This document shows, in pieces, positions 18,507 to 26,910 of a stretch of 64,000 bases of DNA. The stretch comes from Georgenia satyanarayanai (GTDB lineage Bacteria > Actinomycetota > Actinomycetes > Actinomycetales > Actinomycetaceae): the NCBI RefSeq assembly GCF_023715365.1, contig NZ_JAMBNZ010000007.1, forward strand, positions 144,131 to 208,130, read 5' to 3'. Position 1 is the first letter of the stretch, and each line of letters opens with the position of its first letter. Under the pieces are notes generated by a model. It ran no database searches. It was not told where the DNA came from and was given only the letters and a program-made list of their open reading frames with translations. Made by a program: the position numbers and the translations under genes.

Positions 18507-18535
18507 TTGCCGTTCGAACATACGTTCGATATCAT
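18507..18535 (+). promoter_or_regulatory. LexA-type SOS box within the DUF222/HNH promoter
   Basis: TCGAAC-ATAC-GTTCGA (18514-18529) is a perfect match to the actinobacterial/mycobacterial SOS box TCGAAC-N4-GTTCGA. It fills the 17-nt spacer between a -35 TTGCCG (18507-18512) and a -10 TATCAT (18530-18535), so LexA binding would block RNA polymerase. The expected start is near 18542, just before the ribosome-binding site GAGGAGG (18544-18550). Confidence 0.9.
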
Positions 18536-18558
18536 GGGTGTACGAGGAGGTGCCGCCG

Positions 18559-20898
18559 ATGGACCGCGACGACAAGGAGCCTGAGACCGCGCCCGGCAGC
18601 GCGCCCACCGATCCGGCCGAGGACTCCCCGGCCGGTCTCGTCGTCCCCTACCTGGAGAGCCTCGAGCTCGACGTCCCGGGCGAGGACGAGCGGGTCCGTA
18701 TCGACGTCTCCCGCCCCACCGGCCTGGAGCAGGCACCGCCCCTGGGGTGGGTGCAGTTCCGCCTGCCGACCTACCACGAGGGCGAGGCGCCGGGGTGGCC
18801 GCGCAGCGTGCTGGCCGAGCTCATCCCCCAGCCCGGCGCGCTGGGTGACTTCCTGGAGCACCTGCCCCCGGGTCTACGCCTGGCGCGGGTGCTGGAGGAG
18901 ATCGATCCCGCCGACGTGGACGACTTCTCCCTCGTGGAGGTCGTCGCCGCCCACAAACGCATGGAAGCGTGGTCAGCGGCTCAGGCTGCCCGCGCCGCCG
19001 CCGTGCTCGCCGAGCGCGACTCGGTCAACCCCACCTGGCCCGGGGACATCCCCGGCCGCACCCGCGGGGAGTGCGTCGTGGGCCAGGAGCTGTCCATGCG
19101 GCTACGGATCACCAAGCAGGCCGCGGTCAAGATGGCCACCTGCGGCCGCGCCTTCACCGGCATGTTCGAACCCACCGGCGAGCTCCTCGACCAAGGCCTC
19201 ATCGACTGGCCCCGCGCCCAAGCCATCGTCACCCACCTGGTGGACCTGCCCGCCGAGGTCGCCCTCGCCGCCCAGTGGGAAGTCCTGCCCAAAGCACCCG
19301 GCCGCACCCTTCGCCAGCTCAACGACGACCTCGACAAAGCCGTCATCTCCGTAGACCCCGACTCCGCCGACGACCGCCACAAAACTGCCCGACAGCAGCG
19401 CTGCGTCTACCACCCCCGCCCCCTGCCCGACGGCATGGCCCTCCTGTCCGCCCGCCTCCCCGCCGCCGACGCCATCGCCATGGACCTGGCCCTGGACGCC
19501 TCCGCCAGAGCCGCCAAGAACACCGGCGACACCCGCACCCTGGACCAGCTCAGAGCCGACAGCCTCGCCCTCATGGCCCACACCGCCCTGGCCTTCGGAT
19601 ACATCGGACCCGGCGCCCACCTCCGCTGCCCCTGCGGCTGCCAAGGGGGCGTCGAAGGCGCAGATGTCCCCGCAGCACCGGCCGCCGAACATCAGGTGGA
19701 CGCCGGACCACCAGCGGACAACACCCCCGGAGCTCAGCAGGACACCGGTCACCGACCGGACGATGTGGGCCCTCCACTCTCGAGAGCCGAGCCTTCGACG
19801 TCCCCAGCACCACCGCGCGCCACCGAACCACCAGCGCTGGCCGACGCACCGCTGACGACCGCTGACGCGAGCCAGGAGAATGCGCGGCCACCCGAGCCGG
19901 CGGGCGCACCTCCACCCGAGACAGCCCCACCGGGCGGCGCGGCCGCATCACCGCCAGACGCTGCGCCACTGGACGACGAAACCGCGCAAGCCGGCTCACC
20001 GCGAGCCACGCATGCGCCGCCGTCCGCTTCCCAGACCCCGCCCATCGCCGACGGGCCGCCACTGCCCGGTCACCGGCTTCCCGGGTGCACCCTGCCCACC
20101 ATCCGCTTCGGGATGATCGGCGGCGGACGAGCCGACATCAACGTCCTCGTCCCCATCAACGTCCTGGACCCCGAACCCCGCGACCCGGGCACCACCGCCC
20201 TGGACCGCGAACCCGAACCCGTCGCCGAGCTCGACGGCTACGGACCCATCCCACCCATCATCGCCCGCGCCCTGGCCGCCGGCGGCACCTGGCGCCGTCT
20301 GCTCACCGACCCCGTCACCGGGCAGGTCCTGGACGTGGGGCGCACCCGGTACCAGCCACCGGCCGCGATCGCCGACCACGTCCGCCACCGCGACCGCACC
20401 TGCATCCGCCCCGGCTGCACCCACCCCGCCCGCACCGCCGACCTCGACCACATCCACGAATGGAAGGACGGCGGCGCCACCTCCGCCGACAACCTCGGCC
20501 CCCAGTGCACCGCCGACCACCGCGCCAAGACCATCGGCGCCTACACCGTCGCCCACGCCACCGACCGCACCTACGCCTGGACCACCCCCACCGGCCACGG
20601 CTACCTCCGCCGCCCCGACGGCACCACCATCACCCTCCCTCGCCACACCGCCCACACCCTGCGCGAGCTCGTCAAGGACTCCGAACGCCACCACCGCCCC
20701 GTCGCCCCCCAGCTCGTCGACGCGATGCTCGCCGCCATCTCCCTCGGGGAGGACCCCCTCGCCCACTGGACCGAGCCCGCGACCGCGCCAGCCGCCCTGG
20801 CACTCGAGGCCGAGGGGAACGTCCCCTGCCCCCAGCGCCCGGAGGCGCAGCCCGGGCCGGAGCACGACCGGACCTGGCCCGAGAACCCGCCCTTCTGA
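18559..20898 (+). CDS. DUF222 domain HNH endonuclease-family protein (13E12 repeat type), LexA-controlled
   Basis: A 779-residue protein. The DUF222 region spans about residues 110-355 (MEAWSAAQAARAAAVLAERD onward) and ends in a Cys cluster HLRCPCGC. A long Pro/Ala-rich, low-complexity linker follows (about 360-505), then a second ordered part with the C-terminal HNH nuclease motif: CIRPGCTHPARTADLDHI with Cys pairs, a downstream Asn, and CTADHR (about 612-660). The ATG has GAGGAGG at 8-nt spacing. Mycobacterial relatives of the 13E12 family are known LexA targets, and a perfect SOS box lies in this promoter. Role in damage response or as a selfish element is unproven. Confidence 0.9.
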   Translation: MDRDDKEPETAPGSAPTDPAEDSPAGLVVPYLESLELDVPGEDERVRIDVSRPTGLEQAPPLGWVQFRLPTYHEGEAPGWPRSVLAELIPQPGALGDFLEHLPPGLRLARVLEEIDPADVDDFSLVEVVAAHKRMEAWSAAQAARAAAVLAERDSVNPTWPGDIPGRTRGECVVGQELSMRLRITKQAAVKMATCGRAFTGMFEPTGELLDQGLIDWPRAQAIVTHLVDLPAEVALAAQWEVLPKAPGRTLRQLNDDLDKAVISVDPDSADDRHKTARQQRCVYHPRPLPDGMALLSARLPAADAIAMDLALDASARAAKNTGDTRTLDQLRADSLALMAHTALAFGYIGPGAHLRCPCGCQGGVEGADVPAAPAAEHQVDAGPPADNTPGAQQDTGHRPDDVGPPLSRAEPSTSPAPPRATEPPALADAPLTTADASQENARPPEPAGAPPPETAPPGGAAASPPDAAPLDDETAQAGSPRATHAPPSASQTPPIADGPPLPGHRLPGCTLPTIRFGMIGGGRADINVLVPINVLDPEPRDPGTTALDREPEPVAELDGYGPIPPIIARALAAGGTWRRLLTDPVTGQVLDVGRTRYQPPAAIADHVRHRDRTCIRPGCTHPARTADLDHIHEWKDGGATSADNLGPQCTADHRAKTIGAYTVAHATDRTYAWTTPTGHGYLRRPDGTTITLPRHTAHTLRELVKDSERHHRPVAPQLVDAMLAAISLGEDPLAHWTEPATAPAALALEAEGNVPCPQRPEAQPGPEHDRTWPENPPF

Positions 20899-20908
20899 GA
20901 GACGCGTT

Positions 20909-20940
20909 CGGCGCTCGACACCCGCAGGTGTCGAGCGCCG
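20909..20940. terminator. Terminator between DUF222/HNH gene and mcp
   Basis: Perfect 14-bp inverted repeat, arms 20909-20922 and 20927-20940, loop CGCA, placed 10 nt after the plus-strand stop (20898) and 22 nt before the minus-strand mcp stop (20963). It can serve both convergent genes; no U-tract is present. Confidence 0.8.
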
Positions 20941-20962
20941 GACCACAGGGAGAGCCAAGGCG

Positions 20963-22597
20963 TCACACGACGAAGGCGGAGACCCTCCCACGCAGGTCGT
21001 CGGCCATGCGGGCCAACTCGTCGGTGGCGCTCTGCATCTGCGCGAGGACGGTGCTGGACGTGGCCGTCACCGTGGCGACGCCTGAGATGTTCGCCGCGAT
21101 CTCCCCGGAGCCGGCCGCGGCCTCGTGCACGCCGCGCGTCATCTCCTGCGTGGTCGCCGTCTGCTCCTCGACGGCGGAGGCGATGGTGAGCTGATAGTCG
21201 TTGATCGACCGGACCGTCTTGGCGATCTCCTCGATCGCGGCGACCGCGGCCACGGTCTGCGTCTGGTTGTCCCCGATGCGAGTGGTGATGTCCTCGGCGG
21301 CCCGCGCGGACTCCTGCGCCAGCTCCTTGACCTCCCCGGCGACGACGGCGAAGCCCTTGCCTGCTTCCCCGGCTCGCGCGGCCTCGATGGTCGCGTTGAG
21401 GGCGAGCAGGTTGGTCTGCTCGGCGATCGAGGTGATGACCTTGACGACCTCGGAGATCTCTCGCGAGCTCTCGCCGAGGCTGTTGACTGTGGTGGCGGTC
21501 GCGTCCGCCGTCGTGACGGCGCGGGCGGCGACGCCGGCGGCCTCCCCCGCACTCTTCGCGATCTCCTGGATGGAGGCGCTCATCTGCTCGGCGCCGGAGG
21601 CGACGGTCTGGACGCTGTGGGAGATCTGCTGGGCGGCGTCGGACACGGCGCTGGCCTGCGCAGACGCCTCCTCGGAGCCGGCGGCGACCTGCGTGTTGGA
21701 CGCGGAGAGCTCCTCGGCCGCGGCAGCGACCGTCTGGGCCGACTCGACCACGCTGGTGAGCGCCTCGCGGAGGGCGACCCGGGCCAGCGAGGACGAGTGC
21801 GCCATCTGGCCGAGCTCGTCGCGGTCCTCGACGTGCGCGTCCACGGTCATGTCACCGGCGGCCATGGCCTCGAGGGAGCTGCGCACGGCGTGCAGGCCGC
21901 GGCGGATGCGGCGGGTGACGGCGACGGCGATCGCCACGGAGATCACGGCGGCGACGACGAAGCCGATCGTCAGCACGAGGAGGGTCTGGCTGATCTCGCT
22001 GCTGGCGTCGGTGGCGATCGCATCGACGCGGTTCTGGATCTGGCCGTCGGCCAGGACGAGCGCCCGCCCGGCGTTGTCCGGGTCACCGGCCGGGGAGGCG
22101 TTGAGCGCGCTCTCCAGCCCGACGACGTCGCCCGCCTCGACGAGCGGCAGCAGGGTGGCGTCGCGGTAGGTGAGCCAGCCCTCCCAGCGGGTGGTGAAGT
22201 CGGCCCACTGCTGGGTCTCCGACTCGGGGTACTCGGAGACGGCGTCGATGAGACCGTCGACGGTGCGGTCGTTCCACTCCTGAGAGGTGAGGAGCTGCTC
22301 GCGGCGGGACTCGTCGGTCGCGGCGGCCGCGCGGCGCACGAGCAGGTGGCTCTGGGCCTGCGCGGCGCGCAGCTCGGCCATGGAGCCCTGGAGGTCCTCG
22401 GTGAGGAGGCGGACCTCGGCGAGGTGGTCACCGGCGCGCAGCAGCGCGACGGCGCCCGCACCTCCGACCACACCGAAGAGACCGCCGAGGATGACGATCG
22501 CGGTGGCGATCTTGAAGCCGACCGGCCGGTCCCAGAACCACGCGTTGCGGCGGCGTCGGGGAGCGTCGGGGGTCTCGGTGCTGGTGCGGCGGCTCAT
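20963..22597 (-). CDS. Methyl-accepting chemotaxis protein
   Basis: A 544-residue chemoreceptor. A basic N-terminus leads to a first membrane helix (about 30-53), an extracellular four-helix-type sensor of roughly 150 residues, a second helix (about 203-227), a HAMP domain ([20 protein letters not shown]) and a cytoplasmic signalling coiled coil with the hairpin tip [19 protein letters not shown]. It ends without an NWETF-type CheR tether. Its ATG overlaps the stop of the sugar-binding lipoprotein gene by 4 bp, so sensor and binding protein are made together: the receptor likely reads sugar-loaded binding protein and drives CheA. Confidence 0.95.
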   Translation of the reverse strand: MSRRTSTETPDAPRRRRNAWFWDRPVGFKIATAIVILGGLFGVVGGAGAVALLRAGDHLAEVRLLTEDLQGSMAELRAAQAQSHLLVRRAAAATDESRREQLLTSQEWNDRTVDGLIDAVSEYPESETQQWADFTTRWEGWLTYRDATLLPLVEAGDVVGLESALNASPAGDPDNAGRALVLADGQIQNRVDAIATDASSEISQTLLVLTIGFVVAAVISVAIAVAVTRRIRRGLHAVRSSLEAMAAGDMTVDAHVEDRDELGQMAHSSSLARVALREALTSVVESAQTVAAAAEELSASNTQVAAGSEEASAQASAVSDAAQQISHSVQTVASGAEQMSASIQEIAKSAGEAAGVAARAVTTADATATTVNSLGESSREISEVVKVITSIAEQTNLLALNATIEAARAGEAGKGFAVVAGEVKELAQESARAAEDITTRIGDNQTQTVAAVAAIEEIAKTVRSINDYQLTIASAVEEQTATTQEMTRGVHEAAAGSGEIAANISGVATVTATSSTVLAQMQSATDELARMADDLRGRVSAFVV

Positions 22598-23724
22598 GCC
22601 AGGTCTCCCGCCTCGTAGTAACCGCTCTCGATGAGCAGGTGCTGGTAGTTGTCCTGCGTGACCAGCTGGGGGGCGAGCAGGTAGGCCGGGACGGTGAGCC
22701 GGCCGTTGTCGTAGGTGGTGATGTCGTTGGTCTCGGGCTCCTCGCCGGTGAGCATCTTGTGCACGGCGGAGACGGCGACCTCGGCGAGCTGGCGGGTGTC
22801 CTTGAAGATCGTGGAGAGCTGGACGCCGTCGTCGACGAGGACGACGGAGTCGCTCTCGGCGTCCTGGCCGGTGACGACGGGCAGGCCGTCGGCGATGGTC
22901 GGGCCGCGACCGGCACCCTGGATGGCGGTGATGATGCCGCGGGAGATGCCGTCAAAGGGCGAGAGGACGCCGTGGAGGTCCTCGCCGCCGGCGTAGGTCG
23001 TCGACATGAGCTGGGTCATGCGCTCCTGGGCAACCTCCTGGCTCCAGCCGGGGGTTGCGACGGCGTCGAACTCGGTCTGGCCGGACGGGACGACGAGCGT
23101 GCCGTCCTCGAGGTAGGGGCGCAGGGTGTCCATGGCGCCGTTGAAGAAGAAGCCGGCGTTGTTGTCGTCCGCGGAGCCGGCGAAGAGCTCGATGCTCAAC
23201 GGCCCCTCGGGGCCGTCTGCGTTCTCGGTGCCGTCCGCGTTGAGGATGCCGAGGCCGACTAGGAGCGAGGTGCCCTGCTGGATGCCGACACGCTCGTTGT
23301 CGAACGTGGCGTAGTAGTCGACGTTCGGGGTGTCGAGGATGAGGCGGTCGTAGGAGACGACGGGGATGTCGCCGGCCGCGGACAGGACGTCGGTGAGGGC
23401 CGAGCCGTCGACCGCGCCGATGACGAGCGCGTCAGCGCCGTCCTCGATCATCGCCTTGATCTGGTCGGCCTGGACCTGGGGATCGTCGTCCGCGTACTGA
23501 AGTGTGACGTCGTGTCCGAGGTCCTTGAGCTGAGCGGCGACGTTGGTGCCGTCGGACACCCATCGCTGGTGCTCCTGCGTCGGCATCGCGACGCCGACAC
23601 GCGCGACCTCGGCGTCCTCGCCCGCTTCTGTCTCGCTGTCCGCACCTGCACAGCCCGCGAGGCCGACGGCGACCACCAGGGCACCGAGCCCGAGCGACCG
23701 GGCCGTTCGTCGTGAAAGTGTCAT
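22594..23724 (-). CDS. ChvE-like sugar-binding lipoprotein coupled to a chemoreceptor
   Basis: A 376-residue periplasmic-binding-protein type 1 lipoprotein; signal peptide with RR and lipobox LAGC (Cys25). The mature chain has [42 protein letters not shown] and an Asp/Asn-rich insertion ([19 protein letters not shown]), all characteristic of the multiple-sugar-binding protein ChvE and the xylose-binding proteins. No permease or ATPase is adjacent; instead the stop overlaps the start of an MCP gene. The ribosome-binding site is weak and an upstream in-frame start at 23793 is possible, but the ATG at 23724 gives a textbook lipoprotein. Inferred role: sugar chemosensing. Confidence 0.9.
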   Translation of the reverse strand: MTLSRRTARSLGLGALVVAVGLAGCAGADSETEAGEDAEVARVGVAMPTQEHQRWVSDGTNVAAQLKDLGHDVTLQYADDDPQVQADQIKAMIEDGADALVIGAVDGSALTDVLSAAGDIPVVSYDRLILDTPNVDYYATFDNERVGIQQGTSLLVGLGILNADGTENADGPEGPLSIELFAGSADDNNAGFFFNGAMDTLRPYLEDGTLVVPSGQTEFDAVATPGWSQEVAQERMTQLMSTTYAGGEDLHGVLSPFDGISRGIITAIQGAGRGPTIADGLPVVTGQDAESDSVVLVDDGVQLSTIFKDTRQLAEVAVSAVHKMLTGEEPETNDITTYDNGRLTVPAYLLAPQLVTQDNYQHLLIESGYYEAGDLA

Positions 23725-23861
23725 GCGACCGCACCATCCGTGGCTGAACCGACCGGCGCGTCCCAGCGCCGGGCCCCTGGTGAGGGGCGTCACTCAGGGC
23801 GATCGGTGCAGCGAAGATGATGATGACGCATAGGGCGTGTGGCTCTCGTCACACGGCGGCG

Positions 23862-23878
23862 GTCGCTCGGCCAGCGAC
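23862..23878 (-). terminator. Weak hairpin after the PKD-like gene
   Basis: GTCGCT-CGGCC-AGCGAC (23862-23878) is a perfect 6-bp stem with a 5-nt loop, 10 nt beyond the stop of the minus-strand PKD-like gene (23888). It is the only hairpin I see at the end of the Tad operon; without a U-tract its strength is doubtful. Confidence 0.35.
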
Positions 23879-23887
23879 TGTCCTCAC

Positions 23888-24763
23888 TCAGCCGGTCGTC
23901 AGACGGGGCTTGGCTGTCATAACCTCGATCGGCTCACTCTCCGTCTCGGTCACCGCCCGCCCCGCGACCGGGATCCAAGTCGACGTCCCCTCCACGCGGA
24001 AGTCCGCGTCCCACTCGGTCCGCAACGAGATCGTGACTGTCGCAGGATCGCTGTAGACGTGGGAAACCGTGTGGTTGGGCCAAGGCGCGCCGGGGTCGGT
24101 TCCCGTCAGCGGTGCCGAGCCATCACCGAAGCTCCACGTGAAGAGAACCGGCGTCACGCGCACATCAAGGTCAAGGTCCAGCACCTGAGTGGTCATGACG
24201 TGCTCGGCCGCATCGGTCATCACGACAGTGTCGGTCCCGACGAGCACCCAAGACTGGTCCGGCTGGATCTCCAGGCTCCCGGAGTTCACCAGAAGCGACT
24301 GAACGTCCTCACGTGTAAAAACCAGCAGTTCGCTTGGCTGCTCCTCAGCAGCGTCCTCATCCTCGCCGTCACCCCGTTCAAGCAACGGCGCCCACTCCCC
24401 CTCGGGCACAGGATCACAAGCAGTAACCACCGTCTCGTACTTGCCCCACACGTACGTGACGGGCGGGCAATACGGTTCGTTCGCCGTGCTCGAGCTCGCT
24501 ATCGGACTCCCCTTGGAACCTTCCCTAGAGTGCTCCCTCCTGTCGCTCCCGCCAAAGACGATCTCTTCAGTCCCGTGCGTTCCCCCTCGCACACCCCCAG
24601 GGGCCGTCGTGTCGTCGGCTGGGGCCGCCGTATCCAACGATGCCGCTGTCTCCATGTTCACTGTATGCGCCATTTTGCCACCGCCGACCATATACGGCAC
24701 CGGCGCCGGCACAATCGAAACAATTGCGGTTATTCCACACAACAGGTGGGGGGAAACTTTCAT
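23888..24763 (-). CDS. Secreted PKD-domain-like protein at the end of the Tad operon
   Basis: A 291-residue protein of unknown function. A hydrophobic N-terminal segment (LLCGITAIVSIVPAPVPYMV) looks like a signal peptide. After a Thr/Ser/Asp-rich linker and an acidic stretch, the C-terminal third contains the PKD signature WSFGDGSAP and a closing HVYSDPATVTISL, the usual PKD fold pattern. The ATG overlaps the stop of the DUF6318 gene by 4 bp, which ties it to the pilus operon. The DNA is visibly richer in A and T than its neighbours, suggesting later acquisition or relaxed selection. Surface display with the pilus is inferred. Confidence 0.75.
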   Translation of the reverse strand: MKVSPHLLCGITAIVSIVPAPVPYMVGGGKMAHTVNMETAASLDTAAPADDTTAPGGVRGGTHGTEEIVFGGSDRREHSREGSKGSPIASSSTANEPYCPPVTYVWGKYETVVTACDPVPEGEWAPLLERGDGEDEDAAEEQPSELLVFTREDVQSLLVNSGSLEIQPDQSWVLVGTDTVVMTDAAEHVMTTQVLDLDLDVRVTPVLFTWSFGDGSAPLTGTDPGAPWPNHTVSHVYSDPATVTISLRTEWDADFRVEGTSTWIPVAGRAVTETESEPIEVMTAKPRLTTG

Positions 24764-25368
24764 TCCTCGGCCCCCTCGACATCTCCCCCGACCACAATCC
24801 AGGTAGCACCCTCGCGGTCAAGGGCGAATATATACGTGGCAGGCCCGCCTTCGAGCGAAGCAATCTCGGCTCCATCTGAGCCGTACTCTCTCGATGGTGC
24901 TTCTACACCCGTTAGCGCCACCAACGTGGCACGTTCACGCTCTGAAGGAGCTTGCGTCTCCACCTCCTGCACCGCAAACGCTCCTCCCGTCGCATACCCG
25001 CCGTCCGCAAATAGCTCCTGAACTCGTTCGGCGGCGCCTGCGCAGAAGCGACAGTCGGGACCTGACATGGATTGCCACTCTTTGAGATCGCCGGTCGCAA
25101 AGATATAGTGATACAACTCCATGAAATACCGTGCAGCAGCCTCCGCGCCCTCGATGTCGTCGCGTTCCATCGCCTCGGGCCTCGTCGGCTCGGGCCACGG
25201 TGTCGGGCCAGGTGCAGGCGACGTGGGCTCCTCGGTTGCAGCCGTGGGCCCCGGTGGTGGCTCCGTGGTCGGGCTCGCATTGCCCTCGGAGTCGCTGCAG
25301 CCAGCGACCACCAAACCGACTGCCATCAGGGCCGCGCCGAGCGCACTCCGTCGTCTCGTCATTGTCAT
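24760..25368 (-). CDS. DUF6318-family lipoprotein
   Basis: A 202-residue lipoprotein: signal peptide with lipobox VAGC (Cys24), then a Ser/Thr/Pro-rich cell-wall linker of about 40 residues, then a compact domain beginning at AARYFMELYHYIFATGDLKEW with a paired-Cys motif DCRFCAG. The pattern fits DUF6318, a small actinobacterial family of unknown function related to NTF2-like folds. GGGAGGAC lies just before the ATG. It starts 12 nt after the tadG-like stop and overlaps the PKD-like gene, so it belongs to the Tad operon. Confidence 0.82.
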   Translation of the reverse strand: MTMTRRRSALGAALMAVGLVVAGCSDSEGNASPTTEPPPGPTAATEEPTSPAPGPTPWPEPTRPEAMERDDIEGAEAAARYFMELYHYIFATGDLKEWQSMSGPDCRFCAGAAERVQELFADGGYATGGAFAVQEVETQAPSERERATLVALTGVEAPSREYGSDGAEIASLEGGPATYIFALDREGATWIVVGGDVEGAEE

Positions 25369-25380
25369 CAGTCCTCCCGA

Positions 25381-25833
25381 TCAGTCAGCACGCGCCGACG
25401 ACGTCACTGAGATGGCAAACCCGTCCGACCACGGCACGAGCACCCACGGCACGACGGCGGGTCTCGCCGTCGCGGTCAGCGTCACCTGCGCCGTCCTGCC
25501 GTCGCTCGTCCCGGTCCCCGCGGCCACGCCCAGACCGTGGAAGGTGCGCGCCGCCGCGGACCCTTGCAGGTACTCCCCCACCGCCGCGTTGACGGAGGAA
25601 TCCGAGAGCGGCAGACCGTCCCGTTCCCCCGCGTAGTAGAGGCCGTAGTCGATCGCGTCGGCGGCGTCGGCCGCCGCTCCGTCCGCGAGCGCCAGCAGCT
25701 GCTTGCGCTCGAGGTACACCGACGAGGCCGCTGCCACGACGAGCACCAACGCCAGCGCCAGCACCCCGAACCCGAGCGAGAGCAGCATGATCTGCCCACT
25801 CTCGCCGTCGTCGTCCACCCGCCTGCGTGTCAT
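25381..25833 (-). CDS. Flp pilus-assembly TadG-like (Rv3655c/TadE-G) protein
   Basis: A 150-residue membrane-anchored protein. A short charged N-terminus (MTRRRVDDDGESGQ) precedes one hydrophobic helix IMLLSLGFGVLALALVLVVA, followed by YLERKQLLALADGAAADAAD, the conserved segment of actinobacterial pilus-assembly proteins related to the putative Flp-pilus N-terminal domain. The ATG overlaps the stop of the upstream TadE gene by 4 bp. It probably acts as a minor pilin or pseudopilin at the cell envelope. Confidence 0.85.
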   Translation of the reverse strand: MTRRRVDDDGESGQIMLLSLGFGVLALALVLVVAAASSVYLERKQLLALADGAAADAADAIDYGLYYAGERDGLPLSDSSVNAAVGEYLQGSAAARTFHGLGVAAGTGTSDGRTAQVTLTATARPAVVPWVLVPWSDGFAISVTSSARAD

Positions 25834-26294
25834 GGCAACCCGCCGAACTCGGGCACAGCGGCCAGGTGCGTGGCACGGACCGGGACCTCGAGGGGGACGG
25901 CGCCGGCGAGGAAGTCGGGGACGAGCGGGAGCCTGACGGCGGCGGACACCTCCACGTGGATCTGCCCACCTGCGCTGAGGCACGGGTTGTTGCTGCACGT
26001 GAAGTCGAGTGCCGTCGCAGCGTCCACCGCGATCCCGTGGTCCTCGAAGGCGAGCTCGACCGCTGTCTGCGCCTGCCCTGCGGCAGTCGTCAGGTCCTCC
26101 GCCTGACTCAGCACCCTGCCGGACTCACGCGCCGCGGCCTCCGCGGCGAAGGCGGCCGCCTGGATCTGGCCCAGTGTGAGGACCAGATACACGAGCGGCA
26201 CCAGCAGCACGAGCGTGACGCCGATGAACTCGACGACGGCGTTGCCGCTCTCCTCCTCCCGCAAGCGCTCCAGCAGAGCAGGCACGGCACTCAT
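25830..26294 (-). CDS. TadE-family pilus assembly protein
   Basis: A 154-residue protein with the TadE hallmark near its N-terminus: EEESGNAVVEFIGVTLVLLV, a charged leader then Glu at the mouth of the single membrane helix. This resembles prepilins cut by a TadV-like peptidase after the Gly. The extracytoplasmic part includes a Cys pair (TCSNNPC). Start and stop both overlap neighbours by 4 bp. In Tad systems TadE/TadF are minor pilins needed for pilus assembly. Confidence 0.9.
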   Translation of the reverse strand: MSAVPALLERLREEESGNAVVEFIGVTLVLLVPLVYLVLTLGQIQAAAFAAEAAARESGRVLSQAEDLTTAAGQAQTAVELAFEDHGIAVDAATALDFTCSNNPCLSAGGQIHVEVSAAVRLPLVPDFLAGAVPLEVPVRATHLAAVPEFGGLP

Positions 26295-26668
26295 TCCTGC
26301 ACCGCCCTGCCGCTCGCCGTCATCGTGCCCGACGGGCCGAGCAGTCCGAGCACGGGAACCGGCGCGCGGACGGTGACCTCCACCAGCGCCATCCCATCGC
26401 GCTCCACGACCTCAGCACTGACGTCGTCGCCGTAGCGCGGGTGCAGCGCCATCCCGATCAGCTCTCGCGTCCGTTCCGCGCCGGCCGCGGGTGAGCTGCC
26501 CTCCAGTGCACCGTGACGCGCCCCCTCGCCCGCGGCGTCGACGATCGTGTTGCGAACGTGGAGCGCGAGGGTCAGCTGCAGGACCCCCAGCAGAACGGCG
26601 ACGACGAGCACCGAGACGAGCACGAACTCCACCACGGCGGACCCCTCGTCGGACGGGAGCCGCCTCAG
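26291..26668 (-). CDS. TadE-family pilus assembly protein, probable CTG start
   Basis: About 125 residues. The expected TadE leader DEGSAVVEFVLVSVLVVAV is intact, but no ATG, GTG or TTG lies upstream of it in frame after the preceding gene. A CTG at 26668 overlaps the TGA of the small pilin gene as CTGA, the same geometry as the ATGA overlaps elsewhere in the operon, and would give a leader like RRLPSDEGSAVVEF. The first conventional start, GTG 26635, has GAGGGG at 6 nt but would remove the conserved Glu-Gly leader. The C-terminus overlaps the next tadE by 4 bp. Function as a minor pilin is inferred from family. Confidence 0.8.
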   Translation of the reverse strand: MRRLPSDEGSAVVEFVLVSVLVVAVLLGVLQLTLALHVRNTIVDAAGEGARHGALEGSSPAAGAERTRELIGMALHPRYGDDVSAEVVERDGMALVEVTVRAPVPVLGLLGPSGTMTASGRAVQE

Positions 26669-26856
26669 ATGTTCATGACGCGCGTGATGGCGGCCTCGAA
26701 GACTCTGGTGAGCGCGGGCCCGGCGATGAGCCAGATCGCGAACACGAGTCCCGCCGTCATCAGGGTCACCATCACCCAGCCGGGGACGTCGCCCCGTTCC
26801 TCGGTGACGATGCGCCGTCGGAGCGACTCGAGAAACCTGCTCAGGTACAGCCACAT
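26665..26856 (-). CDS. Small Flp-pilin-like membrane protein
   Basis: A 63-residue protein: an amphipathic, basic N-terminus (FLESLRRRIVTEERG), then a hydrophobic helix beginning PGWVMVTLMTAGLVFAIWLI and a short tail. It occupies the flp position between tadC and tadE. The segment ERGDVPGW resembles a prepilin cleavage region but lacks the usual Glu at position +5, so identification as the major pilin is tentative. The stop overlaps the CTG start of the following tadE gene. Flp pilins are assembled into the extracellular fibre by TadA/B/C. Confidence 0.75.
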   Translation of the reverse strand: MWLYLSRFLESLRRRIVTEERGDVPGWVMVTLMTAGLVFAIWLIAGPALTRVFEAAITRVMNI

Positions 26857-26910
26857 GTCGTTCTCCCTGGTCGTCGGTGCGGATGGAAGCGGTCGGGGGC
26901 GGGGGCGGGT

